Position numbers and translations under genes: made by a program
The notes under the pieces: model-generated
The model's input: only the letters and a program-made list of their open reading frames with translations
What the model was told of the DNA's origin: nothing
Database searches by the model: none
In this document: piece after piece, positions 15,910-24,977 of the stretch
How positions within the stretch are numbered: the first letter of the stretch is position 1
Layout: each line of letters opens with the position of its first letter
Origin: Calothrix sp. MO_167.B42
GTDB taxonomy: Bacteria > Cyanobacteriota > Cyanobacteriia > Cyanobacteriales > Nostocaceae
Direction of reading: 5' to 3'
NCBI GenBank assembly: GCA_030065255.1
Contig: JASJCX010000036.1
Span: forward strand, 1-32,928
DNA: 32,928 bases

Positions 15910-16974
15910 TTAACGAATTCTCACAAATCCTTGTTGGGAAATTAGTTTTTGTCCCTGCTCAGTTAATAACAAGTTGGCATAGGCAATGCCTGCTTGCTCC
16001 TCTATTTGCCCGTTTTGTTTGATGACAACAAACAGGTTGCGTGTAATTGGGTATTTACCCGATCGAAAACTCTCAATGTTCAATTGATTACGTTTACCAG
16101 GACATTGAGAGGGAGTGACGAATGGTTCTTGATAAGGAACAATATATTGTCCTCGAATTCGCCCCAATGGCAGTGCTCTGATTGAACATTGGGGCACAAC
16201 CTCCGGAGCAGAAGCATAATAAATACCTCCAAGACTACTAGCTACTTTTTTCAGTGCTTGGGTGGTAGTTGGTATAAACTCCACGTTGGCAGCAAATGCC
16301 TCACCACCCAAAATGTCTTGGACAAACATTTCTACTGTGCCGCCATCATTTACAGGTCGAGAATATGCCTGGATAGGAATATTCGCACCTCCTAACTCAC
16401 TCCAGTTAGTGGTTTTTCCGGTATAAATCGACCGTAGCTGATTGATGGTTAATCCGGGAATTTTAAGATCGGGGTGTACTGCTATGGCTAAACCATCAAT
16501 TGCCACAGGGATTTGTTTGAGACTAAATCCTCGTTTTTGAGCACGTTCTAATTCTTTGTCAGTAATTGGTCGAGATGATTGTGCAAATGTTAGTTGCCCA
16601 TTAATTAACATTTGTATACCGCTACTAGAACCAGCTTTACCAACGCCAGGTTGCACATAACGTAACTGGAATGCAGGTAATGCTGCTTGAATGGCACTGT
16701 CAACTGATAATCTAATTGGTGCCCACGAAGTACTACCCCCATAATTGAATAATCCAGTAGGAATATTTGCTACAGCCGTGAATTTTGTATTGTTATTTTT
16801 CTCAGAAGATGCTTGAGATTGATTTGTTGTATTAGAAGTAGGAGACTTTGATTTGTTCGTTTGGCTTAGGTTGATGCCACCTTTTTGGGTAAACCACCAA
16901 AAACCTCCTCCTATCAGCCCTGCGGTAATCAGTAAAGATAAAATTAAAACAGGTGTTTCATTTTTTTGTGACAT
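15910..16974 (-). CDS. PstS/SphX-like phosphate-binding protein, membrane-anchored
   Basis: 354 residues. One N-terminal hydrophobic helix (about 8-28, no lipobox) anchors or exports the protein, then a Ser/Thr/Asn linker (about 36-70). The PBP-like-2 fold contains GGSTSWAPIR (79-88), GSSSGIQMLINGQ, FAQSSRPI and YSRPVNDGGTVEMF. These are the places where PstS-type proteins bind phosphate, but the loops differ from the pstS product at 3739-4767, closer to SphX-type proteins. No transporter genes are next to it and I see no Pho-box array upstream. It may hand ligand to the PstCAB encoded upstream in the window, or sense it. Confidence 0.75.
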   Translation of the reverse strand: MSQKNETPVLILSLLITAGLIGGGFWWFTQKGGINLSQTNKSKSPTSNTTNQSQASSEKNNNTKFTAVANIPTGLFNYGGSTSWAPIRLSVDSAIQAALPAFQLRYVQPGVGKAGSSSGIQMLINGQLTFAQSSRPITDKELERAQKRGFSLKQIPVAIDGLAIAVHPDLKIPGLTINQLRSIYTGKTTNWSELGGANIPIQAYSRPVNDGGTVEMFVQDILGGEAFAANVEFIPTTTQALKKVASSLGGIYYASAPEVVPQCSIRALPLGRIRGQYIVPYQEPFVTPSQCPGKRNQLNIESFRSGKYPITRNLFVVIKQNGQIEEQAGIAYANLLLTEQGQKLISQQGFVRIR

Positions 16975-18184
16975 TGGAAGTTACCTAGTTTTTTTATTGT
17001 AAATTGCTGAAATTTTTCAAAAGGGAACTTGCTCCCTGCCTTCCTTACTAATGTCTTAACCTAATTGTGTAGTTCCTATATTGGCAAACTAACAAGTCAC
17101 AATCTAGCCAACACTTGTGCTGTCGCAATCCAACATAAGTGGAAGAAACTTGTGCCTAAACTCTTTCAAGAAACACATTTTCAAAGCCTTATATAGCAGG
17201 GTTTTTAGCCAAACAATAATGCAGGTGTTAGTTTCATTCGTTGGGAGGAGATTTAAGGAAATTCGGTGAAAATAAATTATCCCATGTTGTGGGATGGGCA
17301 TCCTGCCCGTTCTTTATCATTAGCACCGCAAGATGCCTGCACTACAAAATATTTTGGGATATTTTTTTAATTGGAAGTCCCTAATAATGAGTGACTTTTG
17401 ACTTCCCCTCCTGGGAGGCTCATATCTTGCACCTGCACCCAGTGAAGGGTGAACGGTAGTTTGCTTATACTGGGGCTCGCGTAGCGTATCCGTAGGATTC
17501 ACCCGTCCACCGCAACTGCCTCGGCTATACAAACAAAGCCTACCTACGCAGGCTATAAACCCTAATTTTTCGCATTATTGATAAAAATATATGTTTATTA
17601 ATAACATTAAAAATCAGTATTAATACTTTGGTGCAAGATGTCAGTAAAACAAATCAAAATCAAAAAATACTAAGTAGCCATCATGAACTATGTACACCAG
17701 TAACAATGAAAATGTATTTTCAAGTCAGGTAGGCGTAATTAAATGTAAGATTTAACCTCACCCCAGCCTCTCTCCTTATTCTCTCATGTGTACACACAAG
17801 CGATCTAATTCCCAACAATTGGAAAACCTCACCCTGTCCTAGCGGACATCCCTCTCTTTTCCTTATTAAGGAGAGGGAAAGATTTTTGCGTAGCAAAAAG
17901 CGAGGGTGAGGTGATTATTTTCCAAATTAGACAGATGTGTGTACAAAGACAGTGTATGCTACCCTCTGATTTCACTTCCCTAGAATGGGGGAATTCACAA
18001 AATGTCAGTAGCTTCATCAAGTCACATGAGGACTTCCCAACAGAAAAATATCCCATCGCAATCGGAGAAAACAAGGTGCGAACTTTGCGCCCAAAATTCT
18101 TGTGGGATAATCTTTACGAAATTTCAATTAGACATATTCACCGGAAAAATCAATAATATTTCCCTAAGAGATAATTTATTTTGC
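16975..18184. other. 1.2-kb gene-free spacer full of degenerate repeats
   Basis: No frame here looks like a protein. Recognisable parts: a GGGCAGGATGCCCATC-type inverted motif with GCAAGATGCCTGCAC (17283-17346), a GCTCGCGTAGCG patch (about 17476-17490), a stem AGCCTACCTACGCAGGCT (17537-17555), and the CTCACCCT palindrome (17826-17912) with a partial second copy start near 17757. The mosaic suggests repeated insertion and decay. Confidence 0.6.
17826..17912. repeat. ACCTCACCCT...AGGGTGAGGT palindromic repeat, copy 1
   Basis: The ends ACCTCACCCT and AGGGTGAGGT are inverted copies, with an inner stem CCTCTC...GAGAGG. It is very similar to 32287-32368, sharing the segments GTCCT-x-GCGGACATCCCTCT or its variant, and AAAGATTTTTGC. 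MITE-like size, but no target duplication is obvious. Confidence 0.75.
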
Positions 18185-18637
18185 CTAGAAAGGGTCGGAA
18201 GTATCATCATCAATCTCCGCATCCCACCTAGCAGAGAGTACCTGATCCATCATTGCTTCCATAGCGTTGGTATTTAAAAGGCGTTCTCGCCGTTCTTGTA
18301 GGGGAGTAGAAAGAGGAATCAACCGCAAACAGGTACTTTCTTGTATTAAATCAAAGTAGGTTTCCGCTTCTGGAGATTGCTGTAGTTCTAAATAATCAAA
18401 ACTATAAAGATTTAAATATAAAGCATGGTTGGCAACTAGGGTAGAACGTTGGGGATTAGCAAATACTTCCACTACATCTCCTTCACCCTCGCTCTGTAAT
18501 TGATTTTCCTGGGTGTAGACATAGCGTACTCGACCTAAATCGCTCAGTAGTTGCCGGATATCATGTTTATTTACAACCACGCCTGTATTGACGATGCATG
18601 GAGCCGGTATTTGAGTTTCAGGTAGATGGTAAGTCAT
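18185..18637 (-). CDS. Conserved cyanobacterial hypothetical protein, 150 residues
   Basis: I do not recognise a named family. The frame has sound codon use, an ATG start and an acidic C-terminus (WDAEIDDDTSDPF). It is soluble with no signal peptide, membrane segment or cysteine pair (one Cys near the start, one near 103). The segment from SDLGRVRYVYTQENQ through ALYLNLYSFDYLEL to ETYFDLIQ looks like an alternating alpha/beta domain. It is a single gene flanked by repeats and a 360-bp spacer, divergent from cobS. It appears real by composition; function unknown. Confidence 0.7.
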   Translation of the reverse strand: MTYHLPETQIPAPCIVNTGVVVNKHDIRQLLSDLGRVRYVYTQENQLQSEGEGDVVEVFANPQRSTLVANHALYLNLYSFDYLELQQSPEAETYFDLIQESTCLRLIPLSTPLQERRERLLNTNAMEAMMDQVLSARWDAEIDDDTSDPF

Positions 18638-18999
18638 AGTTCAATAGCTTTAGGAGCGAAGGTGAGGTACAACACAGCCAGTTAAGTTATTTACTCTATA
18701 GCTTGGTTGACTCCCTACCTTGAAATTATCCTCTTTTTGTAGGGCAATCACTTGACTGATAATCATAAATTATTAATCAATAAAATGGCACTGTGAAATT
18801 ACCATTCATATTTTGTAGTAAATGTTTAAAAAACGAGTTACTTTTTTTACTTTATAAGTATTCCTAGCATAACAAAATTTTTTGGGTAAATTTCTCTTCC
18901 TAACCAATCTTATTTAAAGCTTTAAAAATTATTTTGCGGATTGTGCCGGAACTCGGAGCGTCATCACCATAGTAGTTTCATGTGATTAATGTTAATAAT
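18638..18999. other. Divergent spacer between the hypothetical gene and cobS
   Basis: About 360 AT-rich bases. I looked for a cobalamin riboswitch ahead of cobS and did not find its conserved core; GCCGGAACTCGGAGC at about 18942-18958 is only a short structured patch. Promoters for both genes must lie here but are not clear. Confidence 0.5.
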
Positions 19000-19773
19000 A
19001 TGACTAAAAATAAACCTTGTTTTCAGAAATTATGCTTAACTATAGTGTCAGGCATTATTTTTTATACCTCTATTCCTTTGCCTTATATAAAAGGTGTGGA
19101 CTTCCAGAAAGTCTCATATCTAGCTCCAGCTATAGGTTTAATAATCGGAGGAATATTAGCAATCTTAGATTTTGCGATCGCTAGTTTGGGTATGCCTGTA
19201 TTAACTCGTAGTGCGGTGGTGGTTATAGCTTGGATTGGGATTACTGGAGGATTACATTTGGATGGGGCAATGGATACTGCTGATGGGTTAGCGGTGATGG
19301 AACCCCAGCGTAGATTAGAAGTAATGGCAGATAGTGCTACTGGGGCTTTTGGAGCTATGATAGCAGTTATCATAGTATTAATTAAAACTACAGCATTGGT
19401 GGATATACAGGAACATAGATGGCTGATGCTAATGGCAGCTTGTGGATGGGGACGCTGGGGACAACAAGTAGCGATCGCTTGTTACCCATACCTGAAACCC
19501 AGGGGTAAAGGTGCTTTCCATAAACAGGCAATCCGGTCTTATAAAGATTTATTACCGGGACTAATATTGCTAAGTCTTTTCAGTATTTTCACAATCCCTT
19601 TATATAAAAAAAAATTATATATTATGGCGGCAACTTTACTCGCAGGAAGTGTAATAGCGATCGCTACACCAGCTTGGTTTAATTACAAGCTCGGTGGACA
19701 CACGGGAGATACCTATGGTGCAGTGGTAGAGTGGACTGAAGCTTTGTTTTTGTGTGTCTTGACAGTGTTTTAA
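19000..19773 (+). CDS. cobS: Adenosylcobinamide-GDP ribazoletransferase CobS
   Basis: Joins adenosylcobinamide-GDP and alpha-ribazole in the last steps of cobalamin assembly, in the inner membrane. 257 residues from ATG 19000 (a GTG six codons upstream at 18982 is also open). Several membrane helices, and the signature [12 protein letters not shown] at 86-97 with the downstream SATGAFGA segment. Metal-binding Asp residues are intact. Normal length (about 250). Convergent with coaBC, with a hairpin between them. No other cobalamin genes are in the window. Confidence 0.94.
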   Translation: MTKNKPCFQKLCLTIVSGIIFYTSIPLPYIKGVDFQKVSYLAPAIGLIIGGILAILDFAIASLGMPVLTRSAVVVIAWIGITGGLHLDGAMDTADGLAVMEPQRRLEVMADSATGAFGAMIAVIIVLIKTTALVDIQEHRWLMLMAACGWGRWGQQVAIACYPYLKPRGKGAFHKQAIRSYKDLLPGLILLSLFSIFTIPLYKKKLYIMAATLLAGSVIAIATPAWFNYKLGGHTGDTYGAVVEWTEALFLCVLTVF

Positions 19774-19790
19774 GGGATAAAACAATTGTA

Positions 19791-19839
19791 GTAGAGCGTC
19801 TTGCTCCCTATTTTCAACTAGGGAGCAAGATGCTCCTAC
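19791..19839. terminator. Long hairpin between convergent cobS and coaBC
   Basis: GTAGAGCGTCTTGCTCCCTA (19791-19810) pairs with the inverted copy at 19819-19839 with one bulge and one mismatch; loop of 8. It lies between two convergent stops and could act both ways as a terminator, although T-runs are short. The sequence may be a repeat-family member. Confidence 0.6.
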
Positions 19840-19932
19840 CCCTTTAACCCAACAAAATTCTAGACTTATCCTCTCTTCCTCTTCCTCTGCGCTCTGTTGC
19901 GCCTCTGCGGTTTTTTCCTCTACCCCTGATAA

Positions 19933-21213
19933 TTAACGTGGTTGAGTACTAGAAAAAACAAAATCAAATAGATGGTGAGCTAACTGTAATTTACTACAGG
20001 GGGGAATTTCCTGTTGATGACCTTGTTTATCTATGAGTATGGCTTGATTTGTATCGCTACCAAAACCACTGTCGGCTTTATCTATGGGGTTGGCAACAAT
20101 GGCATCTAGGTTTTTTCTTCGTAATTTATCGAGGGCTGGAGTCACAATATCCCCTGTTTGGGCAGCAAATCCAATTAATTGTTGATGGGGTTGTTTATAC
20201 TGTGCTAAGTCTGCAACAATGTCACTTACTGGTATTAGGGGTAAACTTTGGGGTAGCGATCGCTTGGGTAATTTTCCTTGGCTATACTGTTGTGGCTTCA
20301 CGTCGGCTACGGCTGCGGACATAATAATCACATCTGCGCTGGGTAAATATTGCAGCATGGCTTGGTGCATTTGCTCTGCACTCACTACTGGAATTGTTTC
20401 TACCCCTAGGGGATTATCCCAAGCAGCAGAACCACGGACTAATGTTACCTTTGCTCCCCTATGTACTGCCGCCTGTGCTAAAGCTAACCCCATTTTTCCC
20501 GTGGAGGGATTGCCAATAAACCGCACAGAGTCAAGATATTCCCTGGTTCCGCCAGCACTAATTAAAATATTTTTTCCTACTAAGTCCCGTTGACCTTTAG
20601 TATGTAACAAAGATTGAATATAATTGACAATTTCTGTAGGTTCTGCCATTCTACCCGCACCAATGCGATCGCAGGCAAGTAAACCTGATGGGGTTTGCAT
20701 CCCATGAAATCGTCCGTATGTTAATATTTGCTGCCAATTACGCTGTACTGTTTGCTGTTCCCACATATCCGTATTCATCGCTGGTGCTAGTAGTACAGGA
20801 CAGGTGGAAGCTAAAACTGTATTAGTTAATAAATTGTCAGCCATACCATAAGCCAACTTAGCCAAGGTATTTGCTGTTAGGGGTGCAATTAGGAATAAAT
20901 CAGCCCATTCCCCTAATTCAATGTGTAGAGGGCGCGAATGGCTTGGTTTCCAAAAATTGTCATCCGTATAAGCAGGGTGGCGAGATAGAGTGGTAAAAGT
21001 CAGAGGTGTAACAAATTGTTGTGCGCCCTTGGTGAGAATTACCCGCACTTCCACACCCATTTTAAATAGGGTAGATACAACAATACAAAGTTTGTAGGCG
21101 GCGATACCGCCACCTACACCAATGAGAACTCTAGGAGATTCTGGATTGATAATTTTTGATATTGGACTAGAAGATGACTGCATTATTGATTCAGGAGTCA
21201 GTGGATTATACAT
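19933..21213 (-). CDS. coaBC: Bifunctional CoaBC (phosphopantothenoylcysteine synthetase/decarboxylase)
   Basis: Makes 4'-phosphopantetheine from phosphopantothenate and cysteine, for coenzyme A. 426 residues. CoaC half (about 27-200): flavoprotein start [10 protein letters not shown] (32-41), catalytic His97 in [17 protein letters not shown] (144-151) and Cys181 in [13 protein letters not shown]. CoaB half: [20 protein letters not shown] (219-238), then SAAVADVKP (299-307) and [10 protein letters not shown]. All key motifs are present and the length is typical. ATG 21183 (Met11) is an alternative start. It follows the DUF2555 gene by 117 bp. panD, the source of beta-alanine for the same pathway, is at the far end of this window. 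Confidence 0.95.
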   Translation of the reverse strand: MYNPLTPESIMQSSSSPISKIINPESPRVLIGVGGGIAAYKLCIVVSTLFKMGVEVRVILTKGAQQFVTPLTFTTLSRHPAYTDDNFWKPSHSRPLHIELGEWADLFLIAPLTANTLAKLAYGMADNLLTNTVLASTCPVLLAPAMNTDMWEQQTVQRNWQQILTYGRFHGMQTPSGLLACDRIGAGRMAEPTEIVNYIQSLLHTKGQRDLVGKNILISAGGTREYLDSVRFIGNPSTGKMGLALAQAAVHRGAKVTLVRGSAAWDNPLGVETIPVVSAEQMHQAMLQYLPSADVIIMSAAVADVKPQQYSQGKLPKRSLPQSLPLIPVSDIVADLAQYKQPHQQLIGFAAQTGDIVTPALDKLRRKNLDAIVANPIDKADSGFGSDTNQAILIDKQGHQQEIPPCSKLQLAHHLFDFVFSSTQPR

Positions 21214-21330
21214 TTAACCGTTAATTAACCCCTATAATCACTGATTGTAACCAGTAAACCTCAACCCAAAATCCAAAATAGACAACGGATAACGGATTAT
21301 CTGTTGATCAAAATCCAAAATCTAAAATTC

Positions 21331-21543
21331 CTAGGCTTCATCATAAGCTTCCAAATCCAATAGATAAATATAGGATTCAACCAACTCCGGACGCTGAAAT
21401 GCGATCGCCCGGAGTAAATGCCAATCATTCAAACTTTCAAATGCATTGCTGTAGTTGTCCTGCTCCAGACGTGTAGCTAATTTCTCCACGTCTTGTTCAG
21501 TCATAGCAGCAATTTCTTTCCGGGAAATGCTCAGAGTTTTCAT
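21331..21543 (-). CDS. DUF2555 family small protein
   Basis: A 70-residue cyanobacterial protein, MKTLSISRKEIAAMTEQDVE, then KLATRLEQDNYSNAF and ending LLDLEAYDEA. I place the start at the ATG of MKTLS; an upstream ATG (21570) would add nine residues not typical of the family. Soluble, acidic, helical; function unknown. It sits directly upstream of coaBC on the same strand, as I recall for other cyanobacteria, so it may be co-transcribed. Confidence 0.8.
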   Translation of the reverse strand: MKTLSISRKEIAAMTEQDVEKLATRLEQDNYSNAFESLNDWHLLRAIAFQRPELVESYIYLLDLEAYDEA

Positions 21544-21693
21544 TGTTTTCGCCCGTCCCAATAGCAGCATTTACATCCAGCATGGGTTTGGTTGCGATCT
21601 ACGCACCCACCCAATATATATTACTAATTCCAGGACGTTAATTTCGTGAAAATTTTAAGGTATTTACACCAGAATGTGTAAAAGTTCTGTTAC

Positions 21694-22349
21694 TTATTTT
21701 TCCTGGGTAGTATAAATCACGAAATTCTGGAATAACTTTAACATTTGTGGTCTGATTTCATGTCCCATGTCAAATTCATGGTAGTCAACCTGAACTCCTA
21801 GGGATTCTAACGCTGCTTTTGCCTTAATTGCTGCTGCTAGTGGCACAACTTCATCTTGTTTTCCATGCATAATTAAAGTCGGTGGCAAAGATGTTGAATT
21901 GTCCTGCTCTAAAGCACCAGGATGTAAATATCCGCTCATGGATACTAAACCAGCTAAGGGCAACTTTAATCCTAAATCTAGGGTCATGGCACCACCTTGG
22001 GAAAAACCACTCAAAATTGTCCGCGATAAAGGAACTCCAGTGCTGCTTTCTAAGGATTGCAACCAATCTTTGAGTTTTTGGCGACTTTCTACTAATCCCT
22101 CATACATATTTTCTTGTTGTAAATCATACCATTGCCTACCCATGGGAGAAGAGGCATGGGGAAAAGGTGCATTGGGAAAAATAAATTGACAGTCTGGTAA
22201 CTGAAAAAAGGGAAATAAAGATGCCACATCTTCTGCATTAGCTCCCCAACCATGTAAACAGATGATTAAAGCTGTGGGCCCAACAGATGGGGAGGGAGGA
22301 ATATTAATAACTTGTAAAGACAGGGGTTTACTCCTGAAATGGGACTCAT
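21694..22349 (-). CDS. Phospholipase/carboxylesterase (alpha/beta hydrolase) with a frameshift near its start
   Basis: A serine esterase of the carboxylesterase/thioesterase group. Nucleophile Ser in GFSQGG, Asp in GKQDEVV and His in MGHE form the triad, and LHGWGAN (bases about 22243-22263) is the oxyanion loop. The conserved frame extends upstream beyond GTG 22227 through SLQVINIPP, then GPTALIICLHGWGAN, but has no ATG before an in-frame stop. The likely native start is ATG 22347-22349 (MSPISGVNP) in another frame; adding one C to the run at 22323-22326 (GGGG on the plus strand) joins the two. So the gene is either mildly broken, misread in a homopolymer, or started at a rare codon. Confidence 0.75.
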
Positions 22350-22660
22350 GTTGTTGATTTTATCTGGAAGAGGTTGGGGAGTGAAGCAGTAAATTTAGTG
22401 AACCAGGGAAAGAGAATAAGTTTGATTTTTTGTTAACTATAGATAAGTTTTTGCAATTATACCCAGTTGCTTTTTGAATAAATACCTGCTTTAATAAAAT
22501 CTATTATCAAATAACTAGTTTGATTATTAATTTTATTTTTATCAATAGATATGTATCAATAGCATTTCTGTATACATTTACATCTCAGTTACAGACCACT
22601 TGTTAGGACTGTAATCAATAAAGGCTGAGTTAAATCGAGAAGCTTAATTGTAGTTTAATG
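22350..22660. other. AT-rich spacer between divergent esterase and iron-binding genes
   Basis: No gene. It must hold the divergent promoters; apart from the palindrome at 22661-22681 no motif stands out. Confidence 0.5.
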
Positions 22661-22681
22661 CAATTTCTTATTAAGAAATTG
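22661..22681 (+). promoter_or_regulatory. Perfect 10-1-10 AT-rich palindrome, possible Fur operator
   Basis: CAATTTCTTA, one T, then TAAGAAATTG, centred 47 bp before the start of the iron-binding lipoprotein gene. Size and symmetry (9-1-9 core) match a Fur box, but base identity to the classic GATAATGAT-x-ATCATTATC is only partial. Confidence 0.45.
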
Positions 22682-22717
22682 TATCATCTTGATGTTTTTT
22701 ATAAATGGAAGTAAAAC

Positions 22718-23794
22718 ATGAAAAGACGCAAGTTTACTTATTTATTCGGATTAGCAACCACTACTGGTATGTTAGCGATCGCTTGTGGATCTAATCCAGA
22801 TGCCTCTAACACTGCTCAAACTAATTCTGCAAATACTACAGCCGTAAGTAATACAACTAGTTCTTCAGGTCAGGAACTGGTTATATACTCTGGAAGGAAT
22901 GAAAAGTTAATAGGAGAACTAATTAAACAATTTGAAAAAGAATCTGGAATTAAGGTAAAAGTCCGCTATGGTGGTACTTCTGAATTAGCCTCAGCGATTC
23001 TAGAAGAGGGAGATAACAGTCCTGCGGATATTTTCTTTGCTCAAGATGCAGGAGCATTAGGAGCAATTCAAAAAGCAGGAAAGGCTGTGAAGTTGAAACC
23101 AGAACTTCTGAATAAAGTTGAAGAAAAGTATCGCTCTCCACAAGATCAATGGATAGGTATTACGGGTAGAGCGCGTAGTGTTGATTACAATACTGATTTA
23201 GTAAAACCAGAAGATTTACCGACTTCTATTTTTGACTTTACCGACCCCAAATGGAAAGGAAAAATTGGTTGGGCACCTACTAATGGCTCATTTCAATCCT
23301 TTGTTACTGCCCTGCGGGTCTCAGAGGGTGATGAAAAAGCTAAGGAATGGTTGAAGGGTATCAAAGCTAACGGAGTCAAGGTTTACCCCAAAAATACACC
23401 TATTGTGGAAGCCCTGGGACGTGGTGAGATTGCTGTGGGATTTGTCAATCACTACTATTTGGAAAAGATGAAAAAGAACAATCCCAATATGCCAGTGGCT
23501 CACCACTTTACCGAGGATATAGGCTCTTTAGTAAATGTAGCTGGAATTGCGATTCTTGGTTCTTCTAAAAAAACTGACATGGCGAATAAGTTTGCTGAGT
23601 TTATGTTGAGCGACACAGCTCAAACTTATTTTGCTACCAAAACTTTTGAGTATCCCCTAATTTCCAGCGTCAATCCCCAAGGTAATCTCAAATCTTTGAA
23701 GACAATTCAAAAGAAAGATAAAAACATTGATTTAAGCAATCTCAATGATTTGGATGGAACTCTCAAGTTGATGCAAGAGGCAAATATTCTTTAA
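22718..23794 (+). CDS. Iron(III) ABC transporter substrate-binding lipoprotein (FutA/IdiA-like)
   Basis: Binds ferric iron outside the inner membrane. 358 residues with a lipoprotein signal, lipobox LAIAC (C23), and an Asn/Thr/Ser linker (about 25-50). The binding fold starts ELVIYSGRNEKLIGELIKQF, with PADIFFAQDAGALGAI, then ITGRARSVDYN and GEIAVGFVNHYYLEK. The tyrosines of YSGR, VDYN and NHYYLEK are at the positions used as Fe ligands in FutA/FbpA proteins. RBS GGAAG lies 8 nt before the ATG. No permease or ATPase gene follows, so it works with FutB/FutC-like partners elsewhere. The upstream palindrome suggests iron control. Confidence 0.88.
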   Translation: MKRRKFTYLFGLATTTGMLAIACGSNPDASNTAQTNSANTTAVSNTTSSSGQELVIYSGRNEKLIGELIKQFEKESGIKVKVRYGGTSELASAILEEGDNSPADIFFAQDAGALGAIQKAGKAVKLKPELLNKVEEKYRSPQDQWIGITGRARSVDYNTDLVKPEDLPTSIFDFTDPKWKGKIGWAPTNGSFQSFVTALRVSEGDEKAKEWLKGIKANGVKVYPKNTPIVEALGRGEIAVGFVNHYYLEKMKKNNPNMPVAHHFTEDIGSLVNVAGIAILGSSKKTDMANKFAEFMLSDTAQTYFATKTFEYPLISSVNPQGNLKSLKTIQKKDKNIDLSNLNDLDGTLKLMQEANIL

Positions 23795-23967
23795 ATTATT
23801 ACTTGCGCCTAGTAGTCAGCCGCATTAGTTGGTGATGGCTAGTAGTCCACCAAAGCAATTTTGCTGGGTAGGGGGAGATGGGGGAGTGTGGGGAATGTGG
23901 GGAGAAAAGAACTTTTTATTCTCATTATTAACCTGGCATAGTTCCCTTGGCGGAGTACTAGGTAAAA

Positions 23968-24033
23968 GATCCCCGACTTCTCAATCAATATTCGCACACT
24001 TGTAGCAATTCCTAGGAATAGAAGTCGGGGATC
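23968..24033. repeat. Dispersed palindrome family, copy 3, with an expanded 40-base loop
   Basis: GATCCCCGACTTC (23968-23980) pairs exactly with GAAGTCGGGGATC (24021-24033). Copies 1 and 2 have 4-base loops, while here 40 bases separate the arms. A further GATCCGCGAC half-arm follows at about 24039-24048. Confidence 0.85.
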
Positions 24034-24083
24034 GGTTAGATCCGCGACTCGGCAAAATTAATGCGGTGAACTACCAGGCTATA

Positions 24084-24788
24084 CTAGTCCCGCCAGAGGT
24101 TAATTCCTCCCAACAAACCTGTGATATTGGGAATTATTTTGACATTGGGGGGTAAATCGATAGAGGCTTTTTTCGCTTCTCCACCACCAATGTATAGGTA
24201 ATCATAATTAAATAAATGGCTTAAGGATGCGATCGCTTTACCTAACCGTTTATTCCATTTATCATGCCCTACCTTCTCTAAAGCAGCCCTTCCTAACTGC
24301 TCTTCATAACTTTCTCCCTTACGGAAGCGATGATGTCCCATTTCTAAATTTGGTAGTAATTTACCATTGACAAATAATGCAGAACCGAAACCAGTCCCCA
24401 AGGTTACTACCAATTCAACACCCTTACCAGCAATTGCACCCAAACCCTGCATATCAGCATCATTAACTACCCGTACAGGTCTTTTTAAATTCTTGGATAG
24501 TGCTATTGCTAAATCAAAGCCAATCCAGTCTGGATGTAAATTTGCCGCAGTTTCCACAGTACCCTGTTTTACCACACCAGGGAAACCCACAGAAACCCGT
24601 TCGTAATCACCTTGGTTGGCGGTTAATTGTGTAATCGCGTCTAGTATGGGTTGGGGTTTAGCTGGTTTTGGGGTCTCTAAACGTCCTCGTTCAGTAATGG
24701 GATTACCTTGTGTATCTAAAACTATGACTTTAACACCGCTTCCCCCAATATCTACTGATAGGGTACGCAGATTGGCATTGTTTTCCAT
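24084..24788 (-). CDS. ROK-family kinase, polyphosphate glucokinase-like
   Basis: Phosphorylates glucose, probably using polyphosphate and/or ATP. 234 residues with SVDIGGSGVK (phosphate-binding, 11-20), catalytic D112 in VVNDADMQGLG, TLGTGFGSALF (129-139) and LEMGHHRF, the ROK sugar-binding block with E149 and H152. The full ROK zinc-cysteine cluster is absent, as in PpgK-type enzymes. The RBS GGAGA is well placed. It lies downstream of the HEAT-repeat gene by 189 bp on the same strand but with its own RBS; a functional link to nitrogen genes is not implied. Confidence 0.85.
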   Translation of the reverse strand: MENNANLRTLSVDIGGSGVKVIVLDTQGNPITERGRLETPKPAKPQPILDAITQLTANQGDYERVSVGFPGVVKQGTVETAANLHPDWIGFDLAIALSKNLKRPVRVVNDADMQGLGAIAGKGVELVVTLGTGFGSALFVNGKLLPNLEMGHHRFRKGESYEEQLGRAALEKVGHDKWNKRLGKAIASLSHLFNYDYLYIGGGEAKKASIDLPPNVKIIPNITGLLGGINLWRD

Positions 24789-24977
24789 ACTGTTTTCTCC
24801 TTCCCTAAACAGAACTTATCCAAATAAAGCTAAAAACATCTGGTTTTTTAAGCCACTAAGTTTATTTGCTTAAATCACATAAATAACAAATTATACTAAA
24901 TCTAGCTAGAATATTCTTTTTTCACACATTGGGCAGGAAAAAAAGTATACAAGGGGCGGAGAATCCTACAGATTATT

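Noticed and set aside
18900-18999. Cobalamin riboswitch ahead of cobS
   Set aside because: The conserved B12-box core could not be found by eye.
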